A stretch of 64,000 bases of DNA from NCBI GenBank assembly GCA_942159475.1, contig OW804096.1, positions 41,787,744-41,851,743 of the forward strand, written 5' to 3'. Positions 1-13,374 of this stretch are shown here, in pieces (the first letter of the stretch is position 1; each line of letters starts with the position of its first letter). A program made the position numbers and the translations under genes. The notes under the pieces are model-generated. The model searched no databases. It was given only the letters and a program-made list of their open reading frames with translations, and was not told the DNA's origin. Source of the DNA: Sthenelais limicola. Lineage: Eukaryota; Annelida; Polychaeta; Phyllodocida; Sigalionidae.

Positions 1-1104
1 ATTAGTGAAAGTAATTAGGTTAAGGAATTGGCCTACATTAAAATCAATTAAAACATACAACGTAACTCCTACGCACAAATACTATGGGGATTATCCCTGA
101 TTGGTATATGAGATTAACATTTGTTAGATTGGATGCTATAACTTTGTAGATCGTTTCGAAATATTCCCACGGACCGTGGTATGAGGTGGCTCATCAATAT
201 GTAATAACTATTCCAACCGAGGAGTCTCAGAGACATGATAAGCTATTCAATAAAGAGTATTGCCAATAATTCTGAATGTGCATCAGGTATAATCGTAAGG
301 GCCTAGTCCACTAAGCCGATTCTCATGCGAGTTTGAGCGGAGCTGTATTGTTAATAAAGTGATCCTTAACAACAGTTGTCATCATAGGTGCATTAAATTG
401 TAACAATTCACAATGGATGACGACCCATATTCGTGCAGTATCCGTGAGCTAGATTTACCCACACAACACCCATCATCCTATCTACATTTCTTAAACTTCA
501 ATCGAATCAATCATAGCTTCCATGGATCCATGATCCTTCAGAGGAGTAACACCCTCATCTAACTCCCCCATGACTGATGGAAAATAGTTTTCTTTCCAAT
601 GCTCGCTCTCAGTGATCAATGGTCAATAAATAGCTTTTCAGAGCTAGAATTGATTGGCACCTTTCTTCAAGGGACCGACACGCTGTCATTCCCAAGGAGA
701 CGAGCCTGTCGGTAATTCGATGCCTAAACCAATTGTCTTTCCATTCTAAAAGACTACTGAATAAGAAGGCTGATATTGCGATAGAAGGAAACTTCTTGTG
801 AGACGCAAAGATATTCTTTCACACCCTTGGGCTTACGGAGTCACTATTAATATTTCTCATCTGTTTTCAATCGGTACTTTATCTAATATTGATAATTTTT
901 CCCCAGTTAGTTTGTAACACTACGATCATTATAATCGATTTGATATTCTCTTTTAGAAATGATTGTTTGGTATAGCTACAGAAAAAAATATGTTTTTTTC
1001 ATCCCAAGAAATGGAAACTCACACTTGGGAATCTTTATTGCTATACATATGCAAATATGAATTATGATATCTGTATTTAACACCTATGTCTTTATTATTT
1101 TCAG
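1..1104. other. No gene recognised; sequence upstream of LU exon A
   Basis: I see no exon, repeat or RNA gene here. The LU gene that begins at 1105 still lacks a signal-peptide exon ending in phase 1. I looked for an ATG followed by a hydrophobic run and a GT donor and found none, so this stretch is most likely intron, with the first coding exon left of the window. Confidence 0.5.
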
Positions 1105-1185
1105 CTATAACATGTTGGACGTGTCCAAATGCTACTACAAACCAAGCTTGCAATACATGGGATCATGAAAGATTATGCCCAACGA
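1105..1185 (+). CDS. Ly-6/uPAR (LU, three-finger) domain protein, exon A (first half of finger 1)
   Basis: This 81 nt exon starts after a pyrimidine-rich acceptor (TTTATTATTTTCAG) and ends at the donor GTGAGT. It begins and ends in phase 1 and gives 26 whole codons, ITCWTCPNATTNQAC followed by NTWDHERLCPT. The C-x2-C pair right at the domain start and the next two cysteines match the opening of LU domains (CD59, uPAR, Ly-6), usually L-x-C-Y-x-C. The codon split across the next intron makes asparagine and creates an N-Y-T glycosylation sequon; NAT inside the exon is a second. LU proteins are secreted or GPI-anchored at the cell surface, where they bind receptors or modulate channels; the partner here is unknown. 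The exon model is inferred from splice sites, phase and cysteine spacing, without transcript evidence. Confidence 0.75.
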
Positions 1186-4100
1186 GTGAGTAAGACTATA
1201 GAACTACATGACTTATCATTTTTGCTCAAAGATCAATGCAAAGGGCTAGAAATAATGGGTGCTGAGCTCCCGAGTCCATTAATATAATGTTAATAGCCTG
1301 TTTATCCCCAATGCGCTCATATTGTACCCACTATGATAATCGAGGTTTTATTTCTCGACATAATATGGATCCAAGGATCGCATGTTTTTAGGACCATTAC
1401 ATCATTTGTCGCATAATTATAGCCTATCTACGGCTACAACCACTTTTAGACGAGGCTTGAGTCTAGTATAGTCTGGGAAAAAGCTCATACCCGGGAGGAA
1501 TTTTACATTAAGGTTTTTCATTCATCAGACTACGATATTAATATATGCAGAATTATTGTCTGTACGATTTTTGCTGTCTTGACTCGGATGAATACTATCA
1601 CCACGGACATACACTTCCATAGCAGATGATTCATTATGACAAGTAGGAAAAATCTCATCAGCGCTGTTAATGTAAAGATTATAACATAGGATAGCTAATG
1701 GACCAATATTGCTGCAACCTATTAGCATCAATCAACTACCAGGCAATGGGATCCATTTATTACATGAGTAACAAAGGACATCAGACGTTCTGAGGGGCGC
1801 ATGGTAACTGGGGAAATTAGGCTCTGTCATGTTGCAATTAAGAGTAACAAATAAGGTGATATTTCCCTGAGATGGCTAGAACAAATCAAGCGCCACGTAC
1901 ATATCTGTATGGTAAGGATAGTTGAGAGAACGGGCAATAACCACTATGGATATGGGCTATTATTCAGGCTAAAAGCCTAGAACAGGCACCGTTGGGTGAT
2001 TAGATGGAATTGTTAATGAATGGCCTCAGTTCCATATGGTATGGAGGAAGCACATGTGATATATCCTTAGGCTAATCATTTTCTATTTTCTACTTAAAGT
2101 ATGTGAGGTATCTATGAATGATACCTAACAATGGGGGAAAACGGAATTAACACTAGTAAAAAATTGGACGAGTATAAAAGGAATAGAGTAATACAATGAC
2201 TACTCTATATTCTTTTGAGGCGTTCGATGGTCTTATGACAGTGGAAAATTAGCCTCGCATCAAATCAATCGGTCCATCACCAAAGTTAATAATAGTATCC
2301 CACGTCTCTGAGTCATGTATGTTGTTCCGTTGACCCCAATAATTGGGGTTGCTATCTATTGACCGCTGTGGATCAACTCCCTTGTACTCCTGACACTGGA
2401 GGTTATGTAAAGAAATACCAAACAAGTCAGGGCAATACGATGTTCCTAGAAGCATCAACAGTTATACTTTCTATTATATATACACTTAACGTAATACTAA
2501 ATACCTCAAAAGTATAGGCCTGCCATTAGGAAGGAATGTTTCAAAGACACCTTTGAGAAAAGGAAAGATGTGTAAACGATAAATATAAGATAAGATAAGA
2601 ACGGTACGGGATGTCGGTGCTTTGCATGTGGTCCCTGAATCATTTAGTATCTCCAGAGACGATAATAAGTTCCTGGTAGTATTGTTCCGCACACAGCATG
2701 CATTCTTCTATACTTGTACCTTTCAGGAGGCCCACTCCGATTGCTCTTTAGTTTCGCTCCCCCTCACTGTTATCTGGTGTCATTGCCTGAAATCCCTTCA
2801 CCCACCACTCAGTTTCCTTAGAGTAATGTGTCTCCTAAAAACATAAAATCTGAGTTACAGCCCCTATGAAAGTTGCACTAACCATAGCTGGCATCCCGCG
2901 GAACCATCTTAGCCTTCCCTCTACAACGATGGGATGGTTTAGGAGCGTTGTTACAAGACATATAGATGGAAGGATTCCTACTATTCACGACCGATTTTAT
3001 TGCCTTTATTATGATGCTAAATGAGTTAGATAATTTCTCTAGTAGACTTTCTGATCTATACTTGGCTCAGAGCTCATGTACGACACCAGTTCCATTGATC
3101 CAGCCTTCTCATAATCCCCTGTACGAGACCATGTGAAGATAGAATCTACATTATCTCTGGTTATCACAAATACTCCAGTGAATTTGCTCAGACCCATAAC
3201 ATTACGCCGGCCTTAGTCCTAGGTTACCACAAGGAATAATTGGACTGGCATTTCCTATACCACTATATTGCCGGGACTTATCTGGGATATCTATATGCCA
3301 ATATGAGGTGCTTGAACCCACATAGACAAGATCGTCCCTTAGACAAATGCAGGTTTCGATAGCATTATAATATATGGATGAAACATATGGAGCAAATCGT
3401 ATGGTAATGTTTGGTAATATCATACACGGTAGTCTGGTGTACTCAAATGTGGGTATTGTTTCACCGTTTGACGACAGGATAAGCCCGACCATCAGGTGAT
3501 GAATGGAGAACTCCAATCCTTATCCTCACTCGGCATGACTCCGCGATAGATCACACAGTAATAAATACTCATATCACGGCTGCAATGTTAATCTAAAGCT
3601 ATTTGTCAGGCCACCTAAAACATTCACAAGATTGGGAACAGGGGGAGAGAGCATGTCACCCTCGCATAAAACACTCGTTCGGGATAAAGGCCTCTCAGCT
3701 GCACTCAATACAGCCTTAAGCCATTTAACACAATGCACCATACCATTTTTCCTTTATAGGTTTTTATGAACGAAACGTTGCATTTGCCTATTGGGGAGGC
3801 AACTGTATGTACGCATTTAGTACACAGCGAGGCGACTAGAGCACTCAATCGCGTGGCAAAAATGAAGAAATTCAGGCAATTTGCTTGTTTAGAGGGAGTG
3901 TGAAATATCTGTGTCTGTATCAGCCTGACACTAACTCCACCTTTGGCTGCACCTCTCACGTGTACCACGACCAAATACATGCCACACATTTCAGTGGGAA
4001 CTTGCATGAACATGCCCCCAAGCTTCAGGATTTCCACTGCAATGATTGGATGGTGGGAAAGAATACTAAGGTCACATCAAGTGCGGTGAGGTGAGATTTC

Positions 4101-4774
4101 ATCTGGAAACTAAAGAAGATTATTTGGCAAAGACTGCCGTCGCAATTTAATTCCTTTCTCCTCAGGAAAGAATCTCAGGATTTCCATTGTGCTCAATGCT
4201 TTAGGAGTAGCAAAGATGGAACTACCAAGCTAGGCAAAGTAGTAGATACCAAATTATAGATGGAAATCTAGAATGGACTATGGGGTTAAAGCTTCACAAC
4301 AAATTAAAATTGTCTGCATTGAGATAATAATACATTGGCCACCATATCAAGCGTCTAGCAATGCGATACTCCAATTCTACAAGGTTTAAAAGGACAAAAG
4401 TAATGATTGCAAACCAAAATTGCTCGAGAACCGAATCTAGCAGATTCATAAGATATCCTAGGGCAATAAACTGGTGGATAGGTGTTGAGCCAGAAGCATT
4501 TACTGGTCTTGCTGCAGCGCCGAAGCTCTTACCCATGCATTTAGATTAACATCTAAGATATGTCTTCTGGGGGCCTTTACACTCCTCCTGGTGGTACACG
4601 GGAGGACCATTCCAGCATACTCTAATCCTCCCTTAGAGCTTGAATATAAGATAAGTGCATATATGCCCCAGAATGGCTTCTTCCATGGCGTTATAATCTG
4701 CAGAGGATTATCTTATATAGATTGGGAAAAAACGATATGGGAATATTCTGTGAGTTCTTGCCAGAGAATATATT

Positions 4775-4936
4775 ATATGTGATGTGTCACAGAGAAATGA
4801 GTCATGCATAAGAAATATAGAAGTATACTTATTAGTCCTAATGTTTACCATCGTTGGGATCCACTTCTCATCTTTTCAAATGAGATGGTATCTCAGAATT
4901 CAAATTCAGACTCATTTTCTGTAACACATCACATAT
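4775..4936. repeat. Inverted-repeat element, copy 1 of a dispersed family
   Basis: The left arm at 4775-4803 (ATATGTGATGTGTCACAGAG then AAATGAGTC) is the imperfect reverse complement of the right arm at 4909-4936 (GACTCATTTTCTGTAACACA then TCACATAT). About 105 bases separate them. The same arm motif recurs at 60499-60529, 60851-60881, 33207-33236 and, more decayed, 8951-8974. This pattern suggests a small non-autonomous DNA element or foldback repeat; no target-site duplication was clear. Confidence 0.6.
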
Positions 4937-5580
4937 ATTCGGTTGATGGGAAATCCGCCTTGACGTCTGAAGACAAGGAAAATATGTTTAATTATTAATG
5001 GAACCCCTAGGTATTTAAGCTTACATGGATGGACTTATAGCAATGCACCTATAGGTTGCCCTGGCGCAATATGAACCCGTGGTTTGATGATTACTAAACC
5101 ATTTCTTACCTTTGGCTGCATACATGTGTGTGATTGATTACTGTTCTCACCTATGCACTGACTCTGCTACCCGGGGAATCACAAGCTACTTCACCTTTGT
5201 CGAGGCCAAACAAAGTTTTGAAAGATGAGAATGGAGCTTTACAGCCGGAGATGCTTTCTCCACTGTGTTCTTGGCTCCGCCCACACACATTGAAGCATAT
5301 ACTTCAAACGCTTACCAACTCACACTTCACCAAGGCTCATGCAATCACAAGTCATCCAAGCTCAAACCATACTACAGTCATCCATTTCAGTGCCTTCATG
5401 CTTTTAGTCAAGTGGTCAGAGTAACTCTGTCCAATCCAGAAGATTGAAGCGTGAGCTAAATTCTTACTCCCTGAGCAGCGCGTGGCTTTGATGATATTGC
5501 AAGTAATGGTGTGGATCCTCTGATCGTAGTCTGGTCTTGGTTCTGCGGAGACATGGCGCACTCTTTCATTTGTGCGAGTG

Positions 5581-5640
5581 GGCAGAGGTAGAGAGGTAGA
5601 GAGAGAGAGAGGAGAAGTGGGAGAGAGAGAATGAGAGATG
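5581..5640 (+). repeat. Purine tract, imperfect (GA)n
   Basis: Sixty bases of nearly pure G and A (GGTAGAGAG units followed by GAGAGAGA runs). This low-complexity purine tract generates the long serine- and leucine-rich minus-strand ORFs that overlap it, which are therefore not evidence of genes. Confidence 0.8.
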
Positions 5641-8537
5641 CTGGAAGCCCAAAGGGCGAAGATACCAAATGTGTAAAGACAGAAAATGTCTGACATTTCT
5701 TGATGACCAATTTAATTAATGTTACAATATCTCAAGAATTTGAAATTGTTCCATGGAAACCATTCTTAAAAAGAAGACTTGAATCGTGGGGAATATTCTT
5801 TCGATGGGACAGAAACATATGCTTTGAACACACCTCGAGTCTTAACTCGGAGAATAATACTACTAAAGAATAAACATAATAACTATGGTATTCTTTATTT
5901 TTCAAAAGTAGTCAGAAGAACGCATAGGATTTAGACATCTGAACAGGTTCAGGTCTTACAGTACACGCCTTTCTGAAAGCTACACTATAACAGACATATC
6001 GTAAAAGTTAAAGAAGAAAGGTCGAAAGGTTTCCGATGACAAGCGAACCTTGGGCGTTTCTTCCTTCACTTCGTTTTGAAATATCACCCATAGGAGCGAC
6101 ACATTTCCGGTCGACATGACAGAATTAGCATCTGATTGGCTCACACATGTGTCACGTGATAGTAATTACATTGCCCTGACTTCTACGAGGTGGCGTGATT
6201 AGAGCTGACACATGCAATATTGGCTGTGCCACGGGGGCAGAGGGGTCACTCTTAAAGGTCAGTAGCCAAAACCCTCAGAGAAACTTATCAGTCAGTTACA
6301 TGAATGTCAATTGAATGCTAGCCTCGTACCATTTCGGATATTATCGTCGATCTAAAAGGAACGTTGCATGTGTTTTCTATGGCAGTAATAACCTCCAGTA
6401 GATGAGGCATGGCTTCTGTTCACTTTTATGACCTATAACGAAATGCTTCAGATTTAGGCATATAGTAGAGACTACATACATGTATGCATGCACAAAAAAT
6501 CGGCAATCTTATGCGTTACCATAGTTTGCCTTGTAGTTAATCGAAAACCTACTTCTAAATATAAGGGTTCATTCTCGTATTACTCCTTCAGAGACATGCA
6601 TGCATTTATCGATTCTTTCGGTGTTGGAAGAAGTCCATTGCTACCATCATGCAGCTCTCTATGCGAGGCTTGTGGGAGGCCCCAGGATTTTACCATCACA
6701 TATGCTAAATCCTGTCTAAGTGCCTGATTTAGGAGTATAAAACCTTCAGGGCGCCCAAAATTGGCCAATCATTCCGATGTGCAATTCATTGAACGGCAAT
6801 TTGGAGGACCTCCGTCCGGTCCTATAGGGTCAATTTAACCTATTTTCAAACTCAAGCCTGTCGCAATCTAAAATGCCAGGCCCTTTCGAATTCCATATGG
6901 GGTGGTGTGGCTATGACCTAGCAAATACATACGACTTGGATTCCTACTTCACTATTATAGATGCATGTTTAGCCAAGATGAGATAGGCATGACATTTCAA
7001 TCCTTTATCATGTCATTGAGGAGCATTTAATCATGTCATATTTATAGTGGGTATTGCTTTGGATGGGTACTGTCTTTCGCTGTTAGTTCAATCTTGATAT
7101 TAATCATTTTGCCAAATAAAGATGAATAATATGTTAAGTACGTTTTTATTTCTACTGAGATACAAATTACATAAAGCAATGGCAACAAGAGGCAAAATGA
7201 TCAAACCTCTGTCTAATGGCATCCAGGTCTTTTAGAAGGTCCTAACAGACACTTAAATCTAGCTAGGAAGTACGTACAATTTGCAATGGTCAGGAATGAA
7301 GTTCACAGTGCAAACACTATTGGCTTAGACGGTTGCGCCATTTGATAGAATATGCATACATGTATACATGTCATGATTGAATAATGATTGAAAGAGATGA
7401 TAATGTGAAATAACCGTATTGAATGGCGTGTAGATCTGCATTTTGATCTTTATGCCAGACTCCTCAGACCGAGCTGAAAATATCTTTTTTGATTATTTCC
7501 AAAAGTTTATAGATTTGTACTCATTGTAGATTTTAGGACATTGAATAATGTTACGACACATTGGCATCAGCCAAGTTGGCAAGCAATGGCGTATTCGTGT
7601 CCTATATCATGTCATACCTATTTCAACTTATCGAATTTCCTCTCTATATAATTATATTGAAATGCATTCAAGCAAAACTATTATTTTTTTTTTATAATTT
7701 TCTCTTAAATTCATGAAATATTGGTACTGTGTCAGAAACATGCTATCAAACTTTACCAAACTGTGTCAAAACTTGATTTCCTTCAATAAAACAGGTTGAA
7801 TCAATGTTTCGGTCGTCGTCCAATGAATCGATTTAGAAAATTCATCGATTTCCTTGTCAGTGATATGATATTCCGCACTCGTCCTGAGGCTAGATTAAAC
7901 GAATATATTCATTCAGACTTGCACAGTGCCTTTTACGTGGTTGGGTTAATTGCCTCTATTGCACAAAAGACCACAAACATTTGCCCAACAAGCGACGGTC
8001 TGCCTCTTATACAATCACTGATAAAAGGAAAGTCAATACATCCCATTTCCCTTCTGCAAACTCTGCAAAATGCACCCGTCAATATCATTATCCGGCCAAA
8101 CTATGCTACATGGTGCATCTTCCATTACTGCACAGTGCCTCACTTATCACTCTTATCTTATGGTACTTCAATGTACAAATGCTGAATAAACCCGACTGTG
8201 CTTTTTATCTGTACTCTTTTTACTTCCAACTCCCGCCTCTCCGTTTGTCGACCGAATTGGCCTCTCTGTTTTCCTTTTCCGCACACCTAAAGGCCCTTTG
8301 TTCCTTTTTATACACGATCCCTTTCTTCCTGAAGACAGAATTTTTAACTTATCTATTTGCCTGTCTTTGTTGGCGAACCAGACACTTCCGTTTTCTAGTT
8401 TCTTGGGTATGTTCCGTATGGGGGGCCCACACTGACGGCGATGGGCTTCGCGGAGTTTATCGCACAATTATTTCTCATGTTTAATATTTGTTTGCGATAT
8501 GTAGTCTATCGGGAGAAGTTAATATGCTTTGTGATTG

Positions 8538-8685
8538 ATCGCAAAAGTGATGAGTTTTGTGATATAGAACTCAAAATCGTCTGCTTAAGTCATCTAAGAT
8601 CAAGGTATATACCTTGATCTTAGATGGCAAAACTCTGTTGCAAACCATGTCATCACAAAAGGCTATTGCGACGTACTTTTGCGAT
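8538..8685. repeat. Hairpin element with a 36 bp perfect palindrome at its centre
   Basis: The outer arms ATCGCAAAAGT (8538-8548) and ACTTTTGCGAT (8675-8685) are perfect inverted repeats. Inside them TTTTGTGAT (8555-8563) pairs with ATCACAAAA (8652-8660). The centre, 8591-8626, is a perfect spacerless palindrome with arms CATCTAAGATCAAGGTAT and its complement. The whole 148 bp can fold as one interrupted hairpin, like a foldback MITE. No target-site duplication is visible. Confidence 0.75.
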
Positions 8686-8950
8686 AATTTATTTCCATAC
8701 TCATTGCAAAGTTACACTTATTTTTTAAAAGAAAATATTTGCAATATTTCTGCATTGTCAATTACTAGTAAATAACCTAAATATAATTCATAGGATGACC
8801 TGAGAAATGCAAGGATATATTTTAACTCTGTCTTGAAATTTGGTTCATGTATTCATATGACCGAAAATGGTAGATACCCCAACAATGAGAACATTCCTAC
8901 AAAGACATCTTGTGAATAAACCACTTTGGGAAATCTCATTTTTGCGACTT

Positions 8951-8974
8951 GTGACTCATTTTCCTGGAACACAG
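8951..8974. repeat. Decayed fragment of the 4.8/60.5 kb inverted-repeat family
   Basis: The motif GTGACTCATTTTCCTGGAAC resembles the right arm of the copies at 4909 and 60851, and the preceding TTTTTGCGACTT matches the bases before the arm in the 60.8 kb copy. No partner arm was found, so it is a solo remnant. Confidence 0.4.
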
Positions 8975-11900
8975 CAAATTTTGTATCACTTGCCTACATG
9001 CTAGCCAAAGGTCCTTTCCTACATACAGACTGGACAGCAACATGCAGGGCAGCTTTAGGTATTTGACCTTTTAACCTCCACCTGTTTATGGGAACCCTAC
9101 ACACCCCATACTTCATGATCCGATCATGTTTCAAGGCTTGATTACTTCAGCAGACACGTTGTTCCAGGTTCCCCTGTGGCTTCCCCAATCACCCTATATT
9201 AACTGGCATTGGTGTCGTTGTCACGGAAGCTGTGCAACTGAGATGGACGTTTCTATCTGGCCGCCCCCAAGTTAAGCTTCTGAGTGGCTATAATGCATTT
9301 CACTTTCAGGCTTATATTTTAGCTATTGAACAACTGCTAAAAAGCATATTGGCTTCTATTGATTATTCACTGGAAGGATACAGTTCATGATAAAAACCTA
9401 AGTAACACCCATATAATTACTATATGGCTTGTGCAACAGGAACCTTTCAGCACTGTTATTGCAATTTCATGTTTTCTGTCCTGAACTGTCACTCGAAGCT
9501 TATCAGAAGATCACTGGCGTTGGGCTTGGCTTAGTTCACAGGTATTTATTCCATTAAAGGCTCGAACGGGCTATTCCGGCGTCTGAGAGTTAATTCCTCT
9601 CACCATTCTGGGGTCCTTTTAGTAAGGACGGTAACATTCAGTATGATTAGCTCGTTGTGAAAGCAAAGTTGTGTTGCCACGATACTGAACTAACCTCAAA
9701 TTTACTCAACTCATCAATCACCATAGGAAGAGACACTTGCACGGAAATTCGGTGGCAATTAATACGATTTTGATATCTCATCTGTAAATAGAAATACGAC
9801 AATTAATTCCAGATTTATCGTAGCAACAATTGTTGTGTTATTTCTAAAAATACAGGAAAAATGAATTTGGTGCATGGGGGTTAAAAGGATTATAGTTTCT
9901 AGCTCATCAAAATCGTGTTCTGTCTCAAATGAATGCAATATTTCGCAATCTGTAACAATACTGCCCTCCTAATTCTAGGTTGTTACAGATATATAGCTCC
10001 TTTTGTAGTCGGGTCTCTTTGTTCACATGCGTATTCCCCTCCCCCACCCATAATGATATAGGTTAATAAAATGAAACCCATATTCCATGCCAATATGACG
10101 AGCGGTGATATGGACATATTACTTCATGAAATATTAATGCAATGTACATATTACTGGATGATCACACAAATGTATTCCATATTGCATGTTGGTTTTTATT
10201 GAACTCTAAATAGATTAGCAAGCCGCAAAATCTACCTGAGCAGCGTTTAACATGCATTAGAGCCGCAAGGTATGATATATAACATCATGCCTCGTGCTTA
10301 AAAAGAGTAGAATGAACATTTTCGACGCGATCACGATCATGAGCGAAAACTGTTTATCTTTGAATTGGTTCTCTGGCAGGAACAAGGTTTAATAATGGAT
10401 ATAGCCAGGCACAAATGTGCCATACAGGGCTTCCCGATGTACGGTGTATTCGACTGAATCAATCACTGTCAAGCATGATATATGGAACGGCGTGCTCTAT
10501 ATAACAGTAGCCCATACATGCAGGCTAGCCTCTACCCCCAGTGAACGTTATGGTCATAACAAATATGTGTGACACAAAGGGATATTTTTGGTAAGGTGAT
10601 GGATCAGGATACTAGGATTCAGGTATATATTACATTAATGCATCACACAAATATGATTGCTTGAAGTTCGCGTATTATAGCCTCACGTCAAAACATGGCT
10701 ATAGCTGGCTATAACCCTTGTAGCTTACTATACAATTACTTACTTTATCTGGTCGGACAAAATGTGAAATATTTGTATAGACTTTACTTATACTAAAACA
10801 GGGCCTGACAGAACCTGGAGTATTTGAGTAATGCAAACTTGACAGGCTCTTTTTAGAGGGTCCTGATGCGGCCACTCCATTCATTTCAAAACCTCAGTAC
10901 AATCAGTATTCCCGTCACAGCTCTAAATTTAAAAACCATCCATTATACTACGAGTCAGGCTATGGTTCATGCTTTGGTTCATGCTATCAATGGGCAACCT
11001 TCCCCAATGGCCACGCTACGGACCGTTCCACACTTATTCCAGCCACTTTGGACTTCAGGTTAATCTGGAGGGGTCAGACTAGGGGTACGGGAAAACCCCG
11101 CTAGCCCTCGCCCCCTGTTAGGGCAAAGCCCTTATCTTGCCCTCCCTTTCTACTCGATCCCTCGAGGCTACCTCTGAGTCGATCGGCTACTTTCTTAGCC
11201 GAACTATATCAATCGATTGGCGGGGAAAAACCTATATCACAGCCTAGGCTCGAGGTTCAGTGATAGAAATTTGTTCACTATATATTTCAGCCAAAACTTT
11301 CTCCGCTCCTCACATTGTTCCTTACAAGATATATCTATATCAACACCGATTGGGCGGCAAATAGCCAGGAGAACAACTAGGTTAATGTTACCATGGCAAT
11401 CAACTGTGTACAAATGGGCAAGACTTAGTGCACCGCGCCGTGAAGAAGGATATTGATCCGCAGGGAAATGTAGTCCGAGGGGAGGGCACCGGATTTTATC
11501 TGGCCCGCTTTGGGTCCAGGCTGTGGATCGGTTGAGAAAATGACCTAAGGCTAGAGTTGGACCAAACAGAAATGTCTACTGACTTGCAAGATGAACAGGG
11601 GGGACAAATCCACTCTAGCGTTTTTGTGTAGAGTTCAATGCTTCAATACACCACGCCGTAAACCATCTAGGCCTACAGGCAAAGCTTCCCCGGTCAGGAT
11701 CCATGGGGGAGTGTTGCTGAACATTGGGAAAGGTTACAAAGCTGTCGGGAGCGGTTTATACCTTTTCCTCTATTTGTTACCTTGTTGAGCTGCTGGGATT
11801 CAACGCTAGTACTTCATCAGGGATTCATGGCAGTCCCCAGGCGGTTGAACCTATCGTCACATTTGTCAGAACTGAATCCAGGTGTTTGATGAGAGAGGGT

Positions 11901-13199
11901 CTGCATGAATGTCAGCCAATCGTTCAATTTAGATGCTACTATCACTGAGGCATTAATTCAATAAATGCCCCCTGAATCTTTTATGCGTAGACTACATACA
12001 GGTCTGCATGTAAAGCTTGTGCTGAAAGTATTCGACTCGGAAATGTAGGACTCATGTCCTCTGAGACAGGAAAAGCCATGTGTGATTCCTACAGATGTAT
12101 ACAAAATGAAGTCTCTGAATGATGAGGAAGAATACCGAAGTCGATTCTAAGGACGGGATGGTTAAAGAAGTTATAGAATGACTTACAATGACGAGCTTCG
12201 ACCTGCAGCTGGTCGCTAAACAAATGTCAGTTGAAAGTCGACTACCAGCCATTGGCATATATGTTCAATTTTGATATTGTGACTTGTTTTGAATTTTCCA
12301 TAATTATATCTTGATTTCTTTTAAAAATCAATCGTATGATACGATGTAAATGAGAGACTGGAAGTTTCCAGGGCGCAACTCAGATATAGTACGTTTTGAT
12401 ATATTTGATGGGGAAAAATTAATCATTTTCATCAAAACACTGATCCGGAATTTATATTTATGTCCGTATCAATAAAGGAGCACCATTCATTGTGTTCCTT
12501 CCCATATATATTTCATGTATCATTAATACTCTCGTTTTTGAAGGAATAGCTTCTTCGGTCCTTCTAGCAATCTCTCTATAAATTATTTGTACTCGTAAAT
12601 GGCTCGTTCATACCACCTGTCCAGTATAATGAATATGGATAACAAAGCAAATAGACCGTCGCTGCGCTATCATCAGACTCGGTACCACTTTGCTAATCTA
12701 CCTGAGGCTATCATCGGCAAATGGACCGGCTTGATATACTCTATCATTGCCCACCCAGGGCATACAGATAAAACGAAAAGTTGCCAATGGTTACCATTAC
12801 AAGATTGAAAAAATATGAATATGTGCATTTCTTGAGATTATTCCACTGCAACTTACTATAAAAATAGCGAGTCCCCATAACCTTCAGAATTTTAGTATAT
12901 GACCTTGTTATTCATATTAATGTTTGAGAGCGATACTATGTTCCAGTAGAAAAACAAATTATCTACATTGGTAACTGTCAAACCCACTTGTATATCTATC
13001 TATACATATTATACTGCTTTTATACTACTTTGAATTGTTTATTGATACAGAACATATTTTCAAATTCTGTGGTATTCGAAAGACCTATACTCTTCACAGA
13101 GAATACCCCTTTTTCATATATTTTCTAATCTGCTACATTGTATTATAAATACCGTACCTGTTTTTATGGAAATACAAGTATATTAACTTCATTATTATT

Positions 13200-13374
13200 C
13201 AATCAGTCCTTTAACTAATTCGTTTGAAGTCTTGTGTTGTATGCATTAATATTTTAAAGACACACATACTAAATAAAGACATTATTTTTCAATCAGAATT
13301 TTTTAACTAATTCATTAAAGGGCTTCTTTATTATGCCTTGATATTTTAAAGACACCACATACTTATTAAAGATA
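13200..13374 (+). repeat. Degenerate tandem duplication, about 90 bp unit
   Basis: Two adjacent units begin CAATCAGTCCTTTAACTAAT (13200) and CAATCAGAATTTTTTAACTA (13290). Both continue to TATTTTAAAGACAC and a downstream AAAGA-rich segment. The divergence indicates an old local duplication in intronic AT-rich DNA. Confidence 0.65.

Noticed and set aside
5352..5710. Two long minus-strand ORFs rich in serine and leucine
   Set aside because: They are produced by the (GA)n purine tract at 5581-5640 and overlap each other in different frames.
7796..8484. Overlapping ORFs of 129 and 167 codons on the plus strand and 99 on the minus strand
   Set aside because: The 167-codon ORF is the longest outside the retrotransposon, but about one ORF of this length is expected by chance in 64 kb over six frames. 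The segment is pyrimidine-rich, open in several frames and without recognisable motif or splice context.
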